41,553 nucleotides of DNA from Streptomyces sp. DH24 (GCF_029813775.1 NZ_JARVKW010000057.1:1-41553), one strand, 5' to 3'. Counted from the first letter of the stretch, positions 26,396 to 34,445 are shown. Numbers and translations are program-made. Notes: generated by a model from the sequence alone, not told the origin.

Positions 26396-27267
26396 CACTC
26401 CCCCTCCTCGGCGACTGGCCCGGCCGGGTGGTCCGGGTCGGAGGCCGACGTGTCCTGTGGCGCGTCGTGCGAGCTCAGGTGCTCCGTCGGTGACGGCTCG
26501 TGCACCGCGGTGCCCCGCGGCTCGTCGTGGGGTCCGCCGTCGCGCGGATGGACCACGCGCGCGGGTGCGGTCTCTCCCTTGGCCAGGCGGAGACCCACCA
26601 GCGACGCCGGTCCCGCACTGCCGCTCTCCTCGACGGCCCCGGGCCGCTCGTCGGGGAAGCCGGCCAGCATCCGCGCGGTCTCCTTGAAGGTGCACAGCCG
26701 CGCGCCGCGCGTGGGCGTGACCTCGCGTCCGGCGCGCAGGTCGTCGACGAGGCGGCGGGCGCTGTCCGGGGTCTGGTTGTCGAAGAACTCCCAGTTGACC
26801 ATGACGACGGGCGCGAAGTCGCAGGCCGCGTTGCACTCGATGTGCTCCAGCGTGACCTTGCCGTCGTCGGTGGTCTCGCCGTTGCCGACGCCGAGGTGCT
26901 CCTGGAGCTCCTCGAAGATCGCGTCGCCGCCCATCACCGCGCACAGCGTGTTGGTGCAGACGCCGACCTGGTAGTCGCCGGAGGGCCTGCGCCGGTACAT
27001 GGTGTAGAAGGTGGCGACGGCGGTCACCTCGGCCGTGGTCAGGCCGAGCACGTCCGCGCAGAACCGCATCCCGGTGCGCGTGACGTGCCCCTCCTCCGAC
27101 TGCACGAGGTGCAGCAGCGGCAGGAGCGCGGACCGGGAGTCCGGGTAGCGGGCGATGATCTCGCGCGCGTCGGTCTCCAGCCGGGCTCGGACGTCGTCCG
27201 GGTAGGCGGGCGCGGGCAGTTCGGGCATGCCCAGGCTGACGCCCCGCTCCGAAGAACTGGTGGTCAC
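26395..27267 (-). CDS. nuoE: NADH-quinone oxidoreductase subunit E with C-terminal extension
   Basis: 290 residues, GTG start overlapping the nuoD stop by 4 nt. The thioredoxin-like [2Fe-2S] (N1a) domain has ligands in VCTNTLC and ECNAAC (about residues 105-155), preceded by the helical HLVQSEEGHVTRTGMRFCAD part. After GARLCTFKETARMLAGF (about 200) there is a disordered acidic/Pro-rich tail of 75-80 residues (VVHPRDGGPHDEPRG... to GPVAEEGE) that is absent in the 166-residue E. coli protein. It pairs with NuoF in the NADH module. Confidence 0.96.
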   Translation of the reverse strand: MTTSSSERGVSLGMPELPAPAYPDDVRARLETDAREIIARYPDSRSALLPLLHLVQSEEGHVTRTGMRFCADVLGLTTAEVTAVATFYTMYRRRPSGDYQVGVCTNTLCAVMGGDAIFEELQEHLGVGNGETTDDGKVTLEHIECNAACDFAPVVMVNWEFFDNQTPDSARRLVDDLRAGREVTPTRGARLCTFKETARMLAGFPDERPGAVEESGSAGPASLVGLRLAKGETAPARVVHPRDGGPHDEPRGTAVHEPSPTEHLSSHDAPQDTSASDPDHPAGPVAEEGE

Positions 27268-28586
27268 CGGTCGACGCCTCCCATCACGGGGTCGATGGAC
27301 GCGACAGCGACGATGACGTCGGCGACCTGGCCGCCCTCGCACATCGCCGCCATGGCCTGAAGGTTGGTGAAGGACGGGTCCCGGAAGTGGACCCGGTAGG
27401 GGCGGGTGCCGCCGTCGGAGACGATGTGCACCCCGAGCTCGCCCTTGGGCGACTCGACCGCCGTGTAGGCCTGTCCCGGCGGGACGCGGAAGCCCTCGGT
27501 GACCAGCTTGAAGTGGTGGATCAGGGCCTCCATGGAGCTGCCCATGATCTTCTTGATGTGGTCGAGGGAGTTGCCCAGTCCGTCCGGTCCCAGGGCGAGC
27601 TGGGCGGGCCAGGCGATCTTCTTGTCGGCGACCATGACCGGGCCGGGCTGCAGCCGGTCCAGGCACTGCTCGACGATCCGGAGTGACTGGCGCATCTCCT
27701 CCAGCCGGATCAGGAAGCGGCCGTAGGAGTCGCAGGTGTCGGCGGTCGGGACGTCGAAGTCGTACGTCTCGTAGCCGCAGTACGGCTGTGCCTTGCGCAG
27801 GTCGTGCGGCAGGCCGGCGGAGCGCAGGACCGGTCCTGTGGCGCCGAGGGCCATGCAGCCGGCCAGGTCGAGGTAGCCGACGTCCTGCATGCGGGCCTTG
27901 AAGATGGGGTTCCCGGTGGCGAGCTTGTCGTACTCCGGGAGGTTCTTCTTCATCTTCTTCACGAACTCGCGGATCTGGTCCACCGCGCCGGGCGGCAGGT
28001 CCTGGGCGAGTCCGCCGGGGCGGATGTACGCGTGGTTCATCCGCAGGCCGGTGATCAGCTCGTAGATGTCGAGAATGAGTTCACGATCACGGAATCCGTA
28101 GATCATGATCGTGGTGGCGCCGAGTTCCATGCCGCCGGTGGCGATGGCCACCAGGTGCGAGGACATCCGGTTGAGCTCCATCAGGAGCACGCGGACGACG
28201 GACGCGCGGTCGGGGATCTCGTCCTCGATGCCGAGGAGCTTCTCGACCCCGAGGCAGTACGCCGTCTCGTTGAAGAACGGCGTCAGGTAGTCCATGCGCG
28301 TCACGAACGTGGTGCCCTGGGTCCACGTCCGGTATTCGAGGTTCTTCTCGATGCCGGTGTGGAGGTAGCCGATGCCGCAGCGGGCCTCGGTGACGGTCTC
28401 GCCGTCGATCTCCAGGATCAGGCGGAGCACACCGTGCGTGGACGGGTGCTGCGGGCCCATGTTGACGACGATGCGCTCGTCGTCGGCGCGGGCCGCGGAC
28501 TGGACGACCTCGTCCCAGTCGCCACCGGTGACGGTGTAGACGGTGCCCTCGGTGGTCTCGCGAGGGGATGCGTGCGAGGTGCTCAC
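27264..28586 (-). CDS. nuoD: NADH-quinone oxidoreductase subunit D
   Basis: 440 residues from the GTG at 28586, overlapping the nuoC stop by 4 nt. 49-kDa-type subunit related to NiFe hydrogenase large subunits, without metal ligands. NMGPQHPSTHGVLRLILE (about 42-59) holds the His of the quinone pocket, CGIGYLHTGIEKNLEYRTW and RMDYLTPFFNETAYCLGVEKLL follow, and the C-terminus is the usual ...VAVASIDPVMGGVDR. Together with NuoB and NuoH it forms the menaquinone reduction site. Confidence 0.97.
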   Translation of the reverse strand: MSTSHASPRETTEGTVYTVTGGDWDEVVQSAARADDERIVVNMGPQHPSTHGVLRLILEIDGETVTEARCGIGYLHTGIEKNLEYRTWTQGTTFVTRMDYLTPFFNETAYCLGVEKLLGIEDEIPDRASVVRVLLMELNRMSSHLVAIATGGMELGATTIMIYGFRDRELILDIYELITGLRMNHAYIRPGGLAQDLPPGAVDQIREFVKKMKKNLPEYDKLATGNPIFKARMQDVGYLDLAGCMALGATGPVLRSAGLPHDLRKAQPYCGYETYDFDVPTADTCDSYGRFLIRLEEMRQSLRIVEQCLDRLQPGPVMVADKKIAWPAQLALGPDGLGNSLDHIKKIMGSSMEALIHHFKLVTEGFRVPPGQAYTAVESPKGELGVHIVSDGGTRPYRVHFRDPSFTNLQAMAAMCEGGQVADVIVAVASIDPVMGGVDR

Positions 28587-29329
28587 GAGTACGACCTCCG
28601 CTGGTCCGGAGCCGGGATCTGGGCGCCCTTGTACTCGACGGGGATGCCGCCGAGGGGGTAGTCCTTGCGCTGCGGGAAGCCCTGCCAGTCGTCCGGCATC
28701 ATGATCCGCGTCAGGGCCGGGTGACCGTCGAAGACGAGCCCGAAGAAGTCGTAGGTCTCGCGCTCGTGCCAGTCGTTGGTCGGGTAGACGGGCACCAGCG
28801 ACGGAATGTGCGGGTCGCTGTCGGGGCAGCTGACCTCCAGGCGGATCAGCCGGTTGTGGGTGATCGAGCGCAGGTGGTAGACGGCGTGCAGCTCGCGGCC
28901 CCTGTCGTTCGGGTAGTGGACGCCGCTGACGCCGGTGCACAGTTCGAAGCGCAGGGCCGGGTCGTCGCGCAGGGTGCGGGCGACGCGGACGAGGTGCTCG
29001 CGCTCGATGTGGAAGGTCAGCTCGCCGCGGTCGACGACCGTCTTCTCGATGGCGTTGTCCGGGAGCAGGCCCTGCTCCTCCAGCGCGCCCTCCAGTTCGT
29101 CGGCGACCTCGTCGAACCAGCCGCCGTAGGGCCGGGCGGCCGGCCCCGGGAGCCGGACCGAGCGCACCAGGCCGCCGTAGCCGGAGGTGTCGCCGCCGTT
29201 GTTGGCGCCGAACATGCCGCGCTGGACGCGGATCTCCTCGCCGCCCTCGCCGCGCCGGCCGGGGAGGTTGGAGGCCGAGAGGTCCTTCTCGGGGTTCACG
29301 CCGCCGGCGTCGTTGTTCACGTCGCTCAT
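28583..29329 (-). CDS. nuoC: NADH-quinone oxidoreductase subunit C
   Basis: 248 residues, 30-kDa-type subunit, separate from NuoD (fused in E. coli). The conserved C-terminal signature is SLVPVYPTNDWHERETYDFFGL (Y/W-x-ERE-x-YD-x-FG) followed by LTRIMMPDDWQGFPQRKDYPL. The first 60 residues are a Gly/Asn-rich actinobacterial extension. The ATG overlaps the nuoB stop by 4 nt. Confidence 0.96.
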   Translation of the reverse strand: MSDVNNDAGGVNPEKDLSASNLPGRRGEGGEEIRVQRGMFGANNGGDTSGYGGLVRSVRLPGPAARPYGGWFDEVADELEGALEEQGLLPDNAIEKTVVDRGELTFHIEREHLVRVARTLRDDPALRFELCTGVSGVHYPNDRGRELHAVYHLRSITHNRLIRLEVSCPDSDPHIPSLVPVYPTNDWHERETYDFFGLVFDGHPALTRIMMPDDWQGFPQRKDYPLGGIPVEYKGAQIPAPDQRRSYS

Positions 29330-29880
29330 CGCAGCAGCCCCTTCATCTCGATGGTGGGCAGCGCCTTGAGGGCCGCCTCCTCCGCCTCACGGGCCGCCTC
29401 CTCGGCGTTGACGCCGAGCTTGGAGCTCTGGATCTTCTGGTGGAGCTTGAGGATGGCGTCCAGCAGCATCTCGGGCCGCGGTGGGCAGCCCGGCAGATAG
29501 ATGTCGACGGGAACGATGTGGTCGACGCCCTGGACGATCGCGTAGTTGTTGAACATGCCGCCGGACGAGGCGCAGACCCCCATGGAGATCACCCACTTGG
29601 GGTTCGGCATCTGGTCGTAGACCTGCCGCAGCACCGGGGCCATCTTCTGGCTCACCCGGCCCGCGACGATCATCAGGTCCGCCTGCCGCGGCGAACCGCG
29701 GAAGACCTCCATGCCGAAGCGCGCGAGGTCGTAGCGGCCGGCTCCGGTGGTCATCATCTCGATGGCGCAACAGGCCAGACCGAACGTCGCCGGGAAGACC
29801 GACGCCTTGCGCACCCAGCCCGCGGCCTGCTCGACGGTGGTCAGCAGGAAGCCGCTCGGCAGCTTTTCTTCGAGTCCCAT
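29326..29880 (-). CDS. nuoB: NADH-quinone oxidoreductase subunit B
   Basis: 184 residues. The terminal N2 [4Fe-4S] cluster is bound by the tandem Cys pair in FGLACCAIEMM (about 37-38), the Cys in SMGVCASSGGMF (about 102) and the Cys in YLPGCPPRPEML (about 132). It donates electrons directly to menaquinone. It starts 13 nt after the nuoA stop. The helical C-terminal 30 residues (NAEEAAREAEEAALKAL) form a small extension. Confidence 0.97.
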   Translation of the reverse strand: MGLEEKLPSGFLLTTVEQAAGWVRKASVFPATFGLACCAIEMMTTGAGRYDLARFGMEVFRGSPRQADLMIVAGRVSQKMAPVLRQVYDQMPNPKWVISMGVCASSGGMFNNYAIVQGVDHIVPVDIYLPGCPPRPEMLLDAILKLHQKIQSSKLGVNAEEAAREAEEAALKALPTIEMKGLLR

Positions 29881-29893
29881 GTCTAAAGGCCCC

Positions 29894-30253
29894 TCAGTCC
29901 CATTCCAGGCCGCCGCGCCGCCATACGTACGCGTACGCGACGAAGACGGTGAGCACGAAGAGCAGCATCTCCACGAGCCCGAAAATCCCCAGGGCGTCGA
30001 AGGTGACGGCCCAGGGATAGAGGAAGACGATCTCGATGTCGAAGACGATGAAGAGCATCGCCGTCAGGTAGTACTTGATGGGGAAGCGCCCGCCGCCGGC
30101 CGGCGTGGGGGTCGGCTCGATACCGCATTCGTAGGCTTCGAGCTTGGCGCGGTTGTACCGCTTCGGACCGATCAGCGTGGCCATGACCACGGAGAAGATC
30201 GCAAAGCCTGCCCCGAGGGCTCCCAGTACGAGGATGGGCGCATACGCGTTCAC
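29894..30253 (-). CDS. nuoA: NADH-quinone oxidoreductase subunit A
   Basis: 119 residues, GTG start. Three membrane segments. YECGIEP (about 41-47) is the loop cysteine motif near the quinone site and MLFIVFDIEIVFLYPWAV the conserved acidic second helix. It is the first gene of the operon, with a Rex/CRP-like site 109-124 nt before the start. Confidence 0.97.
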   Translation of the reverse strand: MNAYAPILVLGALGAGFAIFSVVMATLIGPKRYNRAKLEAYECGIEPTPTPAGGGRFPIKYYLTAMLFIVFDIEIVFLYPWAVTFDALGIFGLVEMLLFVLTVFVAYAYVWRRGGLEWD

Positions 30254-30361
30254 CGCTCCTCGCTCCTCTCAGTCGGCACTGACTGCTGGCGGTTTGCGTC
30301 GAGCTCACTCCCGCCCCCACAGTCCCCTCAACCTCGCCCGCCCCGGCGAAGATCGAGAACA

Positions 30362-30377
30362 TGTGAAGCAGGTCACA
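30362..30377. promoter_or_regulatory. Rex- or CRP-type operator before nuoA
   Basis: TGTGAAGCAGGTCACA has the perfect core TGTGA-N6-TCACA. It agrees at 12 of 16 positions with the Rex operator TGTGAACGCGTTCACA as I know it, and it also fits the CRP consensus exactly. Rex, the NADH/NAD redox sensor, is reported to control nuo in S. coelicolor (established knowledge, from memory). On the minus strand a TTGGGC and a TGTTCT lie 17 nt apart on both sides of the site, so the operator may sit between -35 and -10. Confidence 0.6.
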
Positions 30378-31010
30378 AGCCCAACCGCTCCGCATCTTAT
30401 GCCCGGAGGTCTGTGATCTGCGACACGGGGTATTGCACAAGCTTTGTGATCTCCACCACCTGACGAAGGATCATGAAGTCGTATGAGCGTTGATCTTCAT
30501 ACGCGAAGCGTTCAGTTGATCACCAGACGTGACATTTTCGCTAGTCAGCGCAGGTGGAGAGGGTGCGTCTCCATATCAAGAGGGTTCCCGCGCATGCAAA
30601 TTGGTGCTGGACGGGATCACTTGGTAGTGGATCGCGTTCACACCTCGGAGGAGGCCCGCGGAGCGATGTGGACGCGTGCACGCGTTCACGAGCGGACCCG
30701 GGCGCGGCTCGCGGAACGCGGCGCACACACGACGCACCCATCCCGGTAACCGTTCCGTGACCTCCGCCACATTCATGAGAGGCCCCTGAGAACCGGGCTT
30801 GGCCATCCGTCCCGACAGGTGGTAGGTGGGGGGCAATTCGGGCGTAATGATGAAAGAGCGTGATCACGGGCCGGTTGCGGTGCGCCCGCAATGTCCGTTA
30901 CGGCGTCAATAAAGAGCGACACGCGCGGGATTCGGGGGCTTCATTGAACAACTGTGGCGCAGCACACGTTTCTTGAAGGTATGGAGGAGCCCCTGGTACC
31001 CGTTGTTCTC
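30378..31010. other. Long divergent regulatory region between nuoA and the NlpC/P60 gene
   Basis: Of the 757 bp between the two starts, this part has lower G/C than the genes and no frame with coding bias. It contains the inverted repeats CACAA-GCT-TTGTG (30436-30448) and CGTATGA/TCATACG (30480-30503), a weak second Rex-like 16-mer (30627-30642) and the palindrome CGTGATCACG (30860-30869). No ydaO riboswitch elements were found before the NlpC/P60 gene. No RNA gene could be supported. Confidence 0.5.
30473..30503. promoter_or_regulatory. Nested inverted repeats upstream of nuoA
   Basis: CGTATGA (30480-30486) and TCATACG (30497-30503) are a perfect 7-bp inverted repeat with a 10-nt spacer. 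ATGAAG (30473-30478) and CTTCAT (30495-30500) form a second, overlapping 6-bp pair. Two exclusive hairpins or two operator registers are possible. Confidence 0.45.
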
Positions 31011-31811
31011 ATGTCCCACACCGCTCACATACGCAGCCACCGGAAACCCCGCCGCAGCGCGTCGACGATCGCGATGCGGGCCGGAGTTGCCGGTGGCGTC
31101 CTCAGCACCCTGGCAGTAGCCGGTGCGTCGGGTTCGGCGAACGCCGCCGAGCCGGCGACGCAGACCCTCGAACTGCCCACCCTGACGGCCGACCTGTCCG
31201 CACAGGTCGCCGAGTCCGCGGACGCCACGCAGCTGGCCGCCGCGAACTACCAGCTGCAGGCCGAGCGTGACGCCGCGGCCGCCAAGGCGGCGAAGGAGGC
31301 CAAGGCCGACCTCGCCGAGGCCAAGAAGAAGGCGGAAGCCAAGAAGAAGGCCGCGGAGGCCGCCCGCAAGGCCGCCGCCGAGCGCGCCGCCCGCAGCGCC
31401 GAGCGCGCCACGCTGAGCACCGCCGGCGCCACGAGCGACGTCTCCGTGCCGACCGGTGGCAGCGTCGCCACCGTCATCTCCTTCCTCAAGGCCCAGGTGG
31501 GCGACGCCTACGTCATGGGCGCCAGCGGCCCCAACGCCTGGGACTGCTCCAGCCTGGTGCAGGCCGCGTTCCGTCAGGTCGGTGTGGACCTGCCGCGCGT
31601 CTCGCAGGACCAGTCGATGGTCGGCACCGACGTGTCGCTGTCCAACCTCCAGGTCGGCGACATCCTGTACTGGGGCGGCAAGGGCTCCGCGCACCACGTG
31701 GGCGTCTACATCGGCGGTGGCCAGTACCTGGACGCCGCGAACCCGTCCAAGGGCGTCGTCATCCAGGACCTCTCCGGTTACCCGGCGTCGGGCGCGGTGC
31801 GCGTCCTCTGA
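31011..31811 (+). CDS. Secreted NlpC/P60 peptidoglycan endopeptidase
   Basis: 266 residues from the ATG at 31011 (MSHTAHIRSHRKPRRSAST). This start gives a normal signal peptide: Arg-rich start, core AGVAGGVLSTLAVAGASG and SANAAEP cleavage region. Earlier in-frame starts at 30954 (GTG) and 30981 (ATG) would add 19 or 10 residues; the site GGAGGAG near 30983 is rather far from 31011, so the start is not fully certain. Residues about 60-130 are a charged Ala/Lys/Glu coiled coil (AKEAKADLAEAKKKAEAKKK). The C-terminal domain has the catalytic Cys in AWDCSSLVQAAFRQ and His in SAHHVGVYIGGG. It cleaves peptide stems in the wall after export. Confidence 0.92.
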   Translation: MSHTAHIRSHRKPRRSASTIAMRAGVAGGVLSTLAVAGASGSANAAEPATQTLELPTLTADLSAQVAESADATQLAAANYQLQAERDAAAAKAAKEAKADLAEAKKKAEAKKKAAEAARKAAAERAARSAERATLSTAGATSDVSVPTGGSVATVISFLKAQVGDAYVMGASGPNAWDCSSLVQAAFRQVGVDLPRVSQDQSMVGTDVSLSNLQVGDILYWGGKGSAHHVGVYIGGGQYLDAANPSKGVVIQDLSGYPASGAVRVL

Positions 31812-31924
31812 CCCGGACTCGACGGACTCCACGGACAGGACGGACCGAACGGGCCTGACAGGCCGAACAACCCTAACCGGACGAACGGACTGAACGGGCT
31901 CAACGGGCCGAACAGGCCAAATCC
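31812..31924 (+). repeat. Degenerate 9-bp repeats directly after the NlpC/P60 stop
   Basis: About twelve units of 9 bp (from 31817; cores such as ACCGAACGG, ACTGAACGG, GCTCAACGG, GCCGAACAG). Read in the frame of the NlpC/P60 gene after its TGA, they give a Gly-X-Y pattern like collagen, G-L-D-G-L-H-G-Q-D-G-P-N-G-P-D, with some Arg/Asn in Gly positions further on. No start codon with a ribosome-binding site was seen for it. Confidence 0.75.
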
Positions 31925-31972
31925 CTCCGGATCGGCCGGACATGGCCACACCGGTCGACCATACGGACACAA

Positions 31973-32003
31973 AAGGGCCGCTGCCTCGGGGGCAGCGGCC
32001 CTT
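31973..32003. terminator. Bidirectional terminator between NlpC/P60 and the reductase
   Basis: A perfect 13-bp stem, AAGGGCCGCTGCC and GGCAGCGGCCCTT, with a 5-nt loop, between two convergent genes; A and T tails on its outer sides fit termination in both directions. Confidence 0.85.
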
Positions 32004-32022
32004 CCGTCACACCCTCGCGGCG

Positions 32023-33306
32023 TCAGGCCTTCGGGGCCACCCTGCTCAGGCCGTTGATGATGCGGTCCATCGCGTCGCCGCCCGTCGGGTCGGTGAGGTT
32101 GGCGAGCAGCTTGAGCGTGAACTTCATCAGCATCGGGTGCGTCAGACCGCGCTGGGCGGCGATCTGCATGACCTTCGGGTTGCCGATGAGCTTCACGAAG
32201 GCCCGGCCGAGCGTGTAGTAGCCGCCGTAGGTGTCCTTCAGGATGCGCGGGTAGCGCCGCAGCGCGATCTCCCGCTGGGCCGGCGTCGAGCGGGCGTGTG
32301 CCTGGACGATGACCTCGGCGGCGATCTGGCCGGACTCCATGGCGTAGGCGATGCCCTCGCCGTTGAAGGGGTTCACCAGGCCGCCCGCGTCGCCGACGAG
32401 GAGCAGCCCGCGCGTGTAGTGCGGCTGGCGGTTGAAGGCCATGGGGAGGGCGGCGCCGCGGATCGGGCCGGTCATGTTGTCCGGCGTGTAGCCCCAGTCC
32501 TCCGGCATGGACGCGCACCAGGCCTTCAGGACCTCGCGCCAGTCCAGCTCCTTGAAGGACGCGGAGGTGTTGAGGACGCCGAGACCCACGTTCGAGGTGC
32601 CGTCGCCCATGCCGAAGATCCAGCCGTAGCCGGGCAGCAGACGGTCCTGGGGGCCGCGGCGGTCCCACAGTTCCAGCCAGGACTCCAGGTAGTCGTCCTC
32701 GTGGCGCGGCGAGGTGAAGTACGTGCGGACGGCGACGCCCATCGGGCGGTCCTCGCGGCGGTGCAGGCCCATCGCCAGCGACAGCCGGGTGGAGTTGCCG
32801 TCGGCGGCGACGACGAGCGGCGCGCGGAAGGTGACCTCGCGCTTGTCCTCACCGAGCTTGGCGGTGACGCCGGTGATGCGGCCGGTGCGGTCGTCGACGA
32901 CCGGGCCGGAGACGTTGCAGCGCTCGTAGAGCCGGGCGCCCGCCTTCTGCGCCTGGCGGGCGAGCTGCTCGTCGAAGTCGTCGCGCTTGCGGACGAGACC
33001 GTAGTCCGGGAAGGAGGCGAGATCCGGCCAGTCCAGCTGGAGCCGCACCCCGCCGCCGATGATCCGCAGGCCCTTGTTGCGCAGCCAGCCGGCCTCCTCG
33101 GAGATGTCGATGCCCATCGACACCAACTGCTTGACGGCGCGCGGGGTCAGGCCGTCGCCGCACACCTTCTCCCGCGGGAACTCGGTCTTCTCCAGCAGGA
33201 GGACGTCGAGCCCTGCCCTGGCCAGGTGATACGCGGTCGTGGAGCCGGCTGGCCCCGCGCCCACGACGATCACATCGGCGGAGTTGTCGGAGAGGGGCTC
33301 GGTCAC
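32023..33306 (-). CDS. Geranylgeranyl reductase family flavoprotein (candidate menaquinone tail reductase)
   Basis: 427 residues from the GTG at 33306, preceded by GGGGAGAT; an ATG at 33357 in the same frame has no good site. N-terminal FAD-binding motif DVIVVGAGPAGSTTAYHLARAG (about 10-31), the PREKVCGDGLTPRAVKQL block typical of the family, and the second FAD motif GLLLVGDAGGLVNPFNGEGI (about 300-320). The family saturates double bonds of isoprenoid chains on lipids and quinones; in mycobacteria MenJ reduces one isoprene unit of menaquinone. Streptomyces menaquinones are partly saturated, and menG lies 1.1 kb away, so menaquinone is a fair substrate guess, not proof. Confidence 0.9.
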   Translation of the reverse strand: MTEPLSDNSADVIVVGAGPAGSTTAYHLARAGLDVLLLEKTEFPREKVCGDGLTPRAVKQLVSMGIDISEEAGWLRNKGLRIIGGGVRLQLDWPDLASFPDYGLVRKRDDFDEQLARQAQKAGARLYERCNVSGPVVDDRTGRITGVTAKLGEDKREVTFRAPLVVAADGNSTRLSLAMGLHRREDRPMGVAVRTYFTSPRHEDDYLESWLELWDRRGPQDRLLPGYGWIFGMGDGTSNVGLGVLNTSASFKELDWREVLKAWCASMPEDWGYTPDNMTGPIRGAALPMAFNRQPHYTRGLLLVGDAGGLVNPFNGEGIAYAMESGQIAAEVIVQAHARSTPAQREIALRRYPRILKDTYGGYYTLGRAFVKLIGNPKVMQIAAQRGLTHPMLMKFTLKLLANLTDPTGGDAMDRIINGLSRVAPKA

Positions 33307-33404
33307 GGCGGGATCTCCCCAAGGTTCGGAATCTGCGTGCCGACCGGCACTGGACATGGGCAGTCTATTCAGCAGAATTGATCAACCCACTGAAGGGCTG
33401 CCCT

Positions 33405-33911
33405 GTGAACCGAGCTCTCCCCGCCGTACGACTGCGCGTCCCCACCGACGAGGACGCCGTCGCCTGGCACCGGGTCTTCGACGACCCGGACGTGATGGAG
33501 TTCCACGGCGGCAGGTCCGCCGAACTGTCGGTCTACGAGGAACTCACCGCCCGGCAGCGGCGGCACGACGCGGAGCTCGGCCTGTGCCTGTGGACGATGC
33601 TCGACGAGTCCGGGGACGTCATCGGCTTCACGGGCGCCCAGCCCTGGCCCCACGCGTGGGGCCCCGCAGGCGAGATGGAGATCGGCTGGCGGCTCGGCCG
33701 CGGGCACTGGGGCAAGGGGTACGTCACGGCGGCGGCCCGGCAGACGCTGGAGCGGGTGCGCGCGGCGGGCATAGCGAGCGTGGTGGCGATGGTCGACGCC
33801 CGCAACGAACGGTCCATCGCGGTGACCCGGCGGCTCGGCATGGAGCTCGCCGGGACGTTCACGACGCCGGCCTCGAAGCGCGAGGGGCACTGCTACCGCC
33901 TGAATCTGTGA
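33405..33911 (+). CDS. GNAT family N-acetyltransferase (RimJ/RimL-like)
   Basis: 168 residues from the GTG at 33405, with AAGGG about 8 nt upstream; a TTG at 33378 is possible but weaker. The Acetyltransf_3 layout is clear: LRVPTDEDAVAWHRVFDDPDVMEFHGG at the start, then EMEIGWRLGRGHWGKGYVTAAARQTLE with the acetyl-CoA pyrophosphate loop (RGHWGKGY), and VDARNERSIAVTRRLGME near the end. Acceptor unknown (protein N-terminus, amine or antibiotic). It is divergent from the reductase with only 98 bp between. Confidence 0.88.
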   Translation: MNRALPAVRLRVPTDEDAVAWHRVFDDPDVMEFHGGRSAELSVYEELTARQRRHDAELGLCLWTMLDESGDVIGFTGAQPWPHAWGPAGEMEIGWRLGRGHWGKGYVTAAARQTLERVRAAGIASVVAMVDARNERSIAVTRRLGMELAGTFTTPASKREGHCYRLNL

Positions 33912-34005
33912 CGCACGGTAATCGTCGGCTACGGAAAGGTACTTGACGCTTCCGGGCGGCGGACGGCCGGAGTTACCCTGCCTCTACCGCTGGGGGGTGA
34001 CGTCC

Positions 34006-34344
34006 GTGCGCCTGACACCCAAGAGTCCGGAAGTCCTCGTGCCACGCCTCGTCGGCCTGATGGCCGTGGACGCGCGTGAGACCGCCGAGGCAGGTGGTGT
34101 GCTGCTCGCCTCGCCCGACCGGCCCGACTTCCACCGCACCGTCGTCGACTACGTCGTACGGCAGTTCCCGCTGCCCGGGGTCGCGGTCCCCCGGGGCGCC
34201 GTCGTCACCGTCTGGTTCGACTTCGGCGACGGCGAGGGCGGCGGGGGCGTCCGCGAGCCCCGGCGGGGCACCCCACCGCCGGGCGGTCTGCGACGCGAAC
34301 TGGGCGAGCCGGAGGACTTCCACCCGGTCCTCAGCCACCCCTGA
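34006..34344 (+). CDS. Small single-PASTA-domain protein
   Basis: 112 residues from the GTG at 34006 with GGGGGG 8 nt before it; an alternative GTG lies at 33997 inside that site. Residues about 10-75 look like one PASTA domain: VLVPRLVGLMAVDARETAEAGGVLLAS ... VDYVVRQFPLPGVAVPRGAVVTVWF. There is no signal peptide or membrane segment, so the protein seems cytoplasmic, unusual for a domain that normally binds peptidoglycan outside the cell. The last 35 residues are Gly/Pro/Arg-rich. It is 94 nt after the acetyltransferase gene and may share its transcript. Confidence 0.72.
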   Translation: MRLTPKSPEVLVPRLVGLMAVDARETAEAGGVLLASPDRPDFHRTVVDYVVRQFPLPGVAVPRGAVVTVWFDFGDGEGGGGVREPRRGTPPPGGLRRELGEPEDFHPVLSHP

Positions 34345-34396
34345 GGCGCTCTCGAACCGCCCTTGAGCAACGGGCTCCCAGCGCCTGCCAGCCGAC

Positions 34397-34442
34397 GGCG
34401 CCCGCGAGGACGGGCGCCCACGCGCGGGCCTCGCGGCCCGCG
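34397..34442. terminator. Double hairpin between convergent genes
   Basis: An 8-bp stem (GGCGCCCG with CGGGCGCC, 34397-34418) is followed by an 8-bp stem (CGCGGGCC with GGCCCGCG, 34423-34442, loop TCGC). Both lie between the stops of the PASTA gene and menG. Confidence 0.6.
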
Positions 34443-34445
34443 GGC

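Noticed and set aside
30541..30891. 116-codon minus-strand frame upstream of the NlpC/P60 gene
   Set aside because: No coding bias, no ribosome-binding site and no domain; regarded as spacer.
30954..31010. c-di-AMP riboswitch before the NlpC/P60 gene
   Set aside because: The leader lacks the GGGGTGAAG and CCGACAGCT blocks seen before the transglycosylase.
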